Positions 59,003-64,000 of a stretch of DNA of 64,000 bases are shown here, in pieces (the stretch's first letter is position 1; every line of letters starts with the position of its first letter). The stretch comes from Adiantum capillus-veneris. Lineage: Eukaryota > Streptophyta > Polypodiopsida > Polypodiales > Pteridaceae. Below the pieces are notes generated by a model. The model saw only the letters and a list, made by a program, of their open reading frames with translations. It was not told the origin of the DNA and ran no database searches. Both the position numbers and the translations under genes were made by a program. The DNA lies in NCBI GenBank assembly GCA_014529385.2, contig CM043955.1:142586140-142650139 (forward strand). The letters run 5' to 3'.

Positions 59003-61672
59003 TCATTCATGATTAGCAGCAGCAAAAAGAGATATGAGACTCGCCACGTCACAGGTTTCCTCATTCCTCACATGCATTACTTTTTCTGCAGACAGCTCAT
59101 CTTTCCCCACCATCATTAATCTAGCATGATACAATTTAAGACGCAATCCATTTACCCTTGACTTATGCAGAATCCCATCCAAGTTAGCCAATTGATAAGT
59201 ACCATTCGAAAAACACTCCACTACCTTGAAAGGGTGTTCCCACTTAACTTGAAACTTGTTTTGGAAGGTGTTGTCCAGCTTATTGTTGTAGCGCAAAACC
59301 AAGTCATGTTTCTTGATACCCTTACTCTTGGCCTTTTCATTTATCTTTGCTAAAGCCTTATCCTGCATCTGTCCATAATGCTCCAATGCACGCATTGTAT
59401 CCAGATGAACCTCTTGTAACTGTAAGAGCCTCTCCCTGAATGCATCACTAGGCGGCCCAAGCAACTTCTCTAGCATCTTCACTGCAGGCAACTCTACCTC
59501 CACAGGCAATAATGCTTCCTTTCCATACACCAAATGAAATGGAGTAGACCCTGTACCTGTCTTCACCAAAGTACGGTAAGCCCATAATGCACTAGGCAAT
59601 TCCAAATCCCAATTCTTTCCTTGGTGCTCTGTCACTTTTGAAAGAATTTGTACCAACTCACCATTGAATCTTTCATTTAAGCCATTACACTGCGGATAAT
59701 AAGGAGTGGTATGCTGGTGCCTAATCTTCATCTTCGCGCATAAAAAGTCCAACAGTTTAGCTCTAAATCCTGGCTTCTTATCCGAAAGAAGCTCTAGTGG
59801 CACCCCAAACTTGCAACATATTTCATCATACACAAATTTTGACACATCCTTTGCAGTGATCTGTTTTACTGCTATAGCCTTTGCCCATCTAGAGAGATAG
59901 TCCACTACAGTCAAAATATAGCTTTTGCTCCTGCTTGTGATAGGTAATGGACCTATTGCATCAATCCCCCACTTTTCAAACACATCAAACGCCATAATGG
60001 TTTTTCGTAGCTTTGGCTTCAGCACTCTCTTTCCAAATGCTTGACACCTACTGTAAGACCTACACCAATGGTGAACATCCTTGTGCAAACTAGGCCATAC
60101 ATACCCCTCTTGCAAGATCTTATGCAAGGTGATCTTTAGAGAAAAATGACCGCCACATGTGCTTTCATGATTCTGTTCCAACACTCTATAAAGCTCCTCC
60201 CGCAAGGGTACACGTCTCAACATGAGATCATCCCTTTTCATGTACAAGACATCACCAATCAATTTGTACCTGTATGCTCTACGCACAAAACCATACTTCT
60301 TAGACTTCTGAATGTCCTTCGGAATGATTCCTATTAGCAAAAACTCCTCTTCTTGAGCCAAACTTTCCCGGCCATGATAAAGAGCTAAATTGGTCCTCAA
60401 CACAAATAGCTCCCCAATTATACTTTGAGCTGCTTCATGTGCCTCTCCATTTAGAGCACGTTCAATGTGTCTGATGCTCCATGCTTCAAACTTTTTTAAT
60501 AGGCCTTTAATTCTGAAACACATTTCCTTCAAAGAGGTGTTCTTGCTCCTCCACACACCCAGCACTTGCTTCAAAACTAACAAGGCAGCCCCTTTTATGC
60601 TCAACCTTTTAATCCCATGATTCAAACAAATGTGTATTCCGGCTTCCAACGTAGCATATTCAGCCTCATTGTTACTATGCGCATCCAATTTGAACCCTCT
60701 CTTGCATACTAGCTTCCCCTCTGGATCATAAAGTGCTATACCCCCTGAAGCCGCATCATGGCTCTTTCTATATGAGCCATCAAAGAACAATACATGTGCA
60801 TTGCTGACCTGTGTCACTTCTTCAACTACCTTTCTCACCACCTCTTCCTTAACAAGGAGGGGATTCTCCTTGTAAGTCAACAAATCGGCTAGGGTAGCTC
60901 TTGTACTATCTTCCACTAGAAAAGAGAATTCAAACTCTTGCAGTTCAATTACCCATTTCTTGACCACATTGGACATGTTAGTGCCATTAATTAACTGTGG
61001 CAAAAAGGCGTAACTTGTCAAGAAAACAAAAGGTCGTGGAAGCAAGTAATGAAGAAATCGTCTACAAGAAAATATTACACTGGCCATCACTAGCTCTACT
61101 TCCGAGAATTTTCTCTCTGCTACCAGCTTCACTCGGCTTGCACAATACACCGGCCTCATATAATGGCTGCCCTTCCCCTTTTGCAATAACATGGCTCCAA
61201 TGGCATCATCCCCTACTGATGGATTGACATAAAACACTTTCTCCCAATCAGGAGCCTGCATGGCTGACAACCCCCCTAACACCTCTCTCACCTCTTGAAA
61301 CACTTCTTCACACTTGTCATCCCATTGCAATGGATCATGCTTTGCCACTTTTTGTAATGGATAAAGGAGCTGTGAAGACAATGGAATAAACCTTGCCATG
61401 TACTTCACTTTGTGTATAAAGGTTGCCAATTGCTTTGTACTCGTAGGTGATGGAAGAAGAATAATAGACTTAACCTTGTATGGATCAGCCTCAATGCCAT
61501 TCTCTAACACCATACGGCCCAATAACTTTACCCTTGGTTGTGCTAAATGACATTTCTTGGGGTTTAGTTGTCCTCCACATTCATCATATCGAGCCAATAC
61601 CATCTGTAGCTTCTCATGGTGTTCAACCCTACTGCTGTAGATACAAAAGTCATCCATAAAAGCTTTCCACAA
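59003..61672 (-). CDS. Gypsy 4 pol, RT C-terminus through integrase (889 codons open)
   Basis: Opens at the RT catalytic box (KAFMDDFCIYSS), then LNPKKCHLAQPRVKLLGRMV. RNase H 1 (about residues 140-270) includes GDDAIGAMLLQKGKG and RPVYCASRVKLVAERKFSEV. RNase H 2 (about 300-430) has FFDGSYRK and NNEAEYATLEAG, but Ala replaces Asp in KGAALLVLKQ. Integrase (about 500-760) has HESTCGGHF...HHWCRSYSRC with Tyr for one zinc-binding Cys, then WGIDAIGPLP, LLSDKKPGFRAKLL and NGLNERFNGELV, so D, D and E are all present. The C-terminal barrel (KLDNTFQNKFQVKWEHPFKV; NGTYQLANLDG) ends at the stop just below 59003. The true protein start is upstream in another frame. Confidence 0.9.
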   Translation of the reverse strand: MWKAFMDDFCIYSSRVEHHEKLQMVLARYDECGGQLNPKKCHLAQPRVKLLGRMVLENGIEADPYKVKSIILLPSPTSTKQLATFIHKVKYMARFIPLSSQLLYPLQKVAKHDPLQWDDKCEEVFQEVREVLGGLSAMQAPDWEKVFYVNPSVGDDAIGAMLLQKGKGSHYMRPVYCASRVKLVAERKFSEVELVMASVIFSCRRFLHYLLPRPFVFLTSYAFLPQLINGTNMSNVVKKWVIELQEFEFSFLVEDSTRATLADLLTYKENPLLVKEEVVRKVVEEVTQVSNAHVLFFDGSYRKSHDAASGGIALYDPEGKLVCKRGFKLDAHSNNEAEYATLEAGIHICLNHGIKRLSIKGAALLVLKQVLGVWRSKNTSLKEMCFRIKGLLKKFEAWSIRHIERALNGEAHEAAQSIIGELFVLRTNLALYHGRESLAQEEEFLLIGIIPKDIQKSKKYGFVRRAYRYKLIGDVLYMKRDDLMLRRVPLREELYRVLEQNHESTCGGHFSLKITLHKILQEGYVWPSLHKDVHHWCRSYSRCQAFGKRVLKPKLRKTIMAFDVFEKWGIDAIGPLPITSRSKSYILTVVDYLSRWAKAIAVKQITAKDVSKFVYDEICCKFGVPLELLSDKKPGFRAKLLDFLCAKMKIRHQHTTPYYPQCNGLNERFNGELVQILSKVTEHQGKNWDLELPSALWAYRTLVKTGTGSTPFHLVYGKEALLPVEVELPAVKMLEKLLGPPSDAFRERLLQLQEVHLDTMRALEHYGQMQDKALAKINEKAKSKGIKKHDLVLRYNNKLDNTFQNKFQVKWEHPFKVVECFSNGTYQLANLDGILHKSRVNGLRLKLYHARLMMVGKDELSAEKVMHVRNEETCDVASLISLFAAANHE

Positions 61673-63024
61673 CTACCAAATAATGGTTCCAATACCCAAT
61701 TTTCTCTCTCTTGATAGAAGGATGGTCCATTTGTCAACCCAAATGGCAATACCGTGTAACAATAACAACCCCATGGCGTAATGAAAGATGTATTTGTTCG
61801 GTCTTTAAGAGCAATCTTCAATTGAAAATAGCCTGAAAAAACATCACACACATTGTACCTCTCATAACCTACCACCGAATCCAAGATCTGATCGATGAAC
61901 GGAAGAGGATATGGGTTATTCTTAGTGGTTGCATTTAAGGGTTTAAAATCTACACAAATCCTCCACTTTCCATCCTTCTTTGGACTGACTACTACTGGAC
62001 TCACCCATTCTGTGGTTTCCACTGGGACTATGAACCCTGGCTTCAATAATTTGTCCACCTCTTCCCACAAGGCTTCCATTTTCTCTTGACCCATCCTTCT
62101 TAGTCTTTGTCGCACTGGCTTAGCACCTTCTTTCAGCTCTATATGCATCTCTTTGCCCTTGAACCCTCTAATCTCTTCATATGAGGTAATGAAAAAATCA
62201 GGAAAACCAGCCAGCATGTGCAAATATATCTCCTTCTCCATAGTTGAGAGGTCTCCACTGATCATTTGTGTCATCAGTTCCTGCTTCTTTGACAATTCAA
62301 CCTTGGTTTGCATCAGCCCTTCAATCACTTCATAAGGCCCTTCACTTTCATCTTCAACCTCATTCGCAAATGCAACTAAACTAGACTCTTGGATTTCTTT
62401 GTCCATCAAAAGAAATGCAATATCAGCATCCTCATCACTACTGGTAGTACTATCACTGTCCTCATCAGTCATCACTGTGGAATAGTCTTCATCACTAGAC
62501 TCATCCTCATCTTCATAAAGCTCTTCCAATTGTTTCCTTGTGTCCATATTATATAGCTTCTCGGCACCTGTCTTTCCATAGAGGCTAATCGTACCACGTC
62601 GCCAATCTTGAACAGCTCCCACTGCACGTAACCATGGTCTGCCCAATATAATAGGATATGCTCCCAACCCCGCTGGCATAACATGAAAATCAACCACCGC
62701 CTTTGCATCATATGCCTCCACTTCTAAGCTATTTACAACACCCAAACATTTTATTTTTTGATGGTTTGCCAATCTAATCCGAAACCCTGACACCCCAGTC
62801 ACTGTAAGACCCATCTTTTCAACGCATGAGTGTGTTATCACACACATTTGGGGTTCGCCATCAACATAACCTTGTCCTAGATTTTTTCTTTTATGCCACA
62901 CGTCTACTATTGGGCAAATGTTTGGTAGCTCATCCATCGCCAACACCTTCAGTGAACCTCTCTCTGGCTCTTTCTCCATAGGGTTAACCATCCTCTTCCA
63001 CTGTCGCTTTAGCTTAGGCACCAT
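61564..63024 (-). CDS. Gypsy 4 protease and RT N-terminal half (486 codons open)
   Basis: Protease (about residues 40-160): GYVDGEPQMCVITHSCVEKM, with Glu where the family has D-G-G or D-G-A, and the flap YPIILGRPWLRAVGAVQDWR. An acidic linker (EDEDESSDEDYS...) follows. RT: PGFIVPVETTEWVSPVVVSP, DGKWRICVDFKPLNATTKNN, YNVCDVFSGYFQLKIALKDR (first catalytic Asp in CDVFSGY) and WGCYCYTVLPFGLTNGPSFY. After WVLEPLFGSCGK the frame shifts; the next block continues in the frame of 61672-59003. The upstream TAG at 63034-63036 is in the same frame and separates it from gag. Confidence 0.9.
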   Translation of the reverse strand: MVPKLKRQWKRMVNPMEKEPERGSLKVLAMDELPNICPIVDVWHKRKNLGQGYVDGEPQMCVITHSCVEKMGLTVTGVSGFRIRLANHQKIKCLGVVNSLEVEAYDAKAVVDFHVMPAGLGAYPIILGRPWLRAVGAVQDWRRGTISLYGKTGAEKLYNMDTRKQLEELYEDEDESSDEDYSTVMTDEDSDSTTSSDEDADIAFLLMDKEIQESSLVAFANEVEDESEGPYEVIEGLMQTKVELSKKQELMTQMISGDLSTMEKEIYLHMLAGFPDFFITSYEEIRGFKGKEMHIELKEGAKPVRQRLRRMGQEKMEALWEEVDKLLKPGFIVPVETTEWVSPVVVSPKKDGKWRICVDFKPLNATTKNNPYPLPFIDQILDSVVGYERYNVCDVFSGYFQLKIALKDRTNTSFITPWGCYCYTVLPFGLTNGPSFYQERENWVLEPLFGSCGKLLWMTFVSTAVGLNTMRSYRWYWLDMMNVEDN

Positions 63025-63033
63025 CTCTATAAG

Positions 63034-64000
63034 CTACCCAAAAGTAACATCTGCCATCCTGCTCGTCAGATCCTCCTTCAAGTCATAGCTTAATTGCCCA
63101 TCCCCTAGTGGAAAATCTGAAACATGAAACTTGCAACGAGCCCTGCTTTTCCTCTCGGCCTTGACATCCTCGCCTTCATGGCTCTTTCCCTTCTTCTTAC
63201 TAGAACCTGGGGCACTTCTTCCTTCCTTGTACTCTATGGTCCTCTTCCCAATAGGCATCACTAATGTATCTTCTAGCTTTGATGCCTTCTCCAAGGTGAC
63301 TATACTTATCACTTTTGTCTTTCCCTTTTCCTCTTGGGTTAATCCATTGGTTCCTTCTTCTTCTTTGATTTTGATGCCATAATCATTTGACCTAGTTAGC
63401 ACCTGTCTTGGTAATGGATACATGTATCCCTCCATCCTTGGTGGCTTATCACATTGCGGGCTGATGTGGCCCAACTCTCCGCAATTATAACATGTGGGTG
63501 TCTACCTCTAGAACCTACCATTGCTTTGTCCAACACCATTCCTAGGTCTTTCTTCACCTCCTGGCTGATTTGCAAATCTCCCTCGACCTCAATTATTTCC
63601 CACTTGACCTAGCACGTTCAGGCTGAGATTCTTCATTAAATGTACCACTTGCCTCATGTCTTGTCTTAGCTCATCATCTTGCACTGCTATAGTGACCACT
63701 GTTGGCATAACCTAAGGAGTAACAGGAACCACTGGTTTGTGATGAACCACTGGCATACGACCTTGCCAAGAATCCATAGGCTGAAATTCAGACCTCATGG
63801 GCAAAGACTCTACCCCTAGCTGGCTCATTTTCCTCAGCTTCCACTCTTTGTTTATTGCCACCTCCAATGCATCTTCATATGTCCTAGGCTTCTTTAGCTC
63901 CACTCTCCAACATATATTCTCCCAAAGACCAGCCAAGAATCTGTCCTTCTTCATCATGTCATGTGGGGGTACCTGTGGTGCTAAGGCCTTGCACATCCGC
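63034..64000 (-). pseudogene. Gypsy 4 gag, C-terminal part, cut by the window edge
   Basis: At the right edge, FLAGLWENICWRVELKKPRT and YEDALEVAINKEWKLRKMSQ belong to the end of the capsid domain. After a decayed linker with two TAGs comes an intact zinc knuckle CYNCGELGHISPQC (about 63490-63449). A basic tail ends in MADVTFG and a TAG. The corresponding place in gypsy 1 reads NITFGQLLL with CAG, so the TAG replaces a Gln codon. Confidence 0.83.

Larger units (their letters stand above)
57826..64000 (-). mobile_element. Ty3/gypsy retrotransposon 4, Tat lineage, nearly intact pol, runs off the window
   Basis: Minus strand: gag (from beyond 64000 to 63034), protease and RT start (63024-61564), RT end to integrase (61672-59003), polypurine tract, 3' LTR. 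It has the Tat domain order with a second RNase H, like gypsy 1, and its purine tract is almost the same. The lesions seen are two TAGs in the gag linker, one TAG at the gag-pol boundary, one frameshift in RT, and point losses at catalytic sites of protease and second RNase H. It is the youngest-looking element here. Confidence 0.88.

Noticed and set aside
63034-63036. Programmed stop readthrough between gag and pol in gypsy 4
   Set aside because: Gypsy 1 has CAG at the same position, so a simple CAG to TAG mutation is the better explanation.

Overview
The window is a transposon graveyard from a large, repeat-rich land-plant nuclear genome. I see no convincing single-copy host gene and no tRNA, rRNA or CRISPR array. 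Plant origin is supported by a CACTA element with CACTACAAGAGG ends and TNP2-type genes, by Tat-lineage Ty3/gypsy elements with two RNase H domains, and by spliceosomal GT-AG introns. Dinucleotide arrays (GA, AC, AT) are dense. Two transposase-like families here are ones I associate more with seedless plants, algae and animals than with flowering plants. A fern or other seedless plant is therefore my low-confidence guess.

Layout. 1-10330: a decayed LINE split by a complete CACTA element (261-7486, TSD ACA), followed by a second LINE 3' end in inverted, tail-to-tail orientation. 10331-18611: a broken transposase-like gene (SDG...KGxHDGxG family) in two halves separated by an LTR-like block, then a gag/protease fragment, a 29-bp minisatellite and unassigned DNA. 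18612-28442: Ty3/gypsy element 1 (Tat type, very long LTRs, many stops). A 783-bp DNA transposon with 15-bp inverted repeats sits in its 5' LTR, and the 3' LTR preserves the empty site. 28443-41000: a minus-strand Ty1/copia element cleanly interrupted by Ty3/gypsy element 2 (30697-39716, 5-bp TSD AAAAA, chromovirus type, reverse-transcriptase core deleted). 41000-45700: AT and TG arrays, a copia RNase H tail with its LTR, and A-rich tandem DNA. 45700-48350: an unidentified coiled-coil gene piece and a decayed Helitron. 49034-52560: a minus-strand Ty3/gypsy pol of a third clade. 53000-57104: a plus-strand transposase-like gene of an unclassified family, followed by a decayed histone H3-like gene with its own TATA box. 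57298-64000: a long hairpin and a minus-strand Tat-type Ty3/gypsy element 4 that is nearly intact and runs off the right edge.

The genes do not form a pathway; they are independent mobile elements nested in one another. Boundary repeats give relative order: the LINE is older than the CACTA, the copia element older than gypsy 2, and gypsy 1 older than the 783-bp element. Many in-frame stops are TAG or TGA where Gln or Trp is expected, and one is confirmed by comparing gypsy 1 with gypsy 4. That fits decay of methylated DNA. The most unusual item is the histone H3-like gene, which starts with MARTKQT and ends with an H3 histone-fold C-terminus. It lies directly behind the unclassified transposase-like gene.
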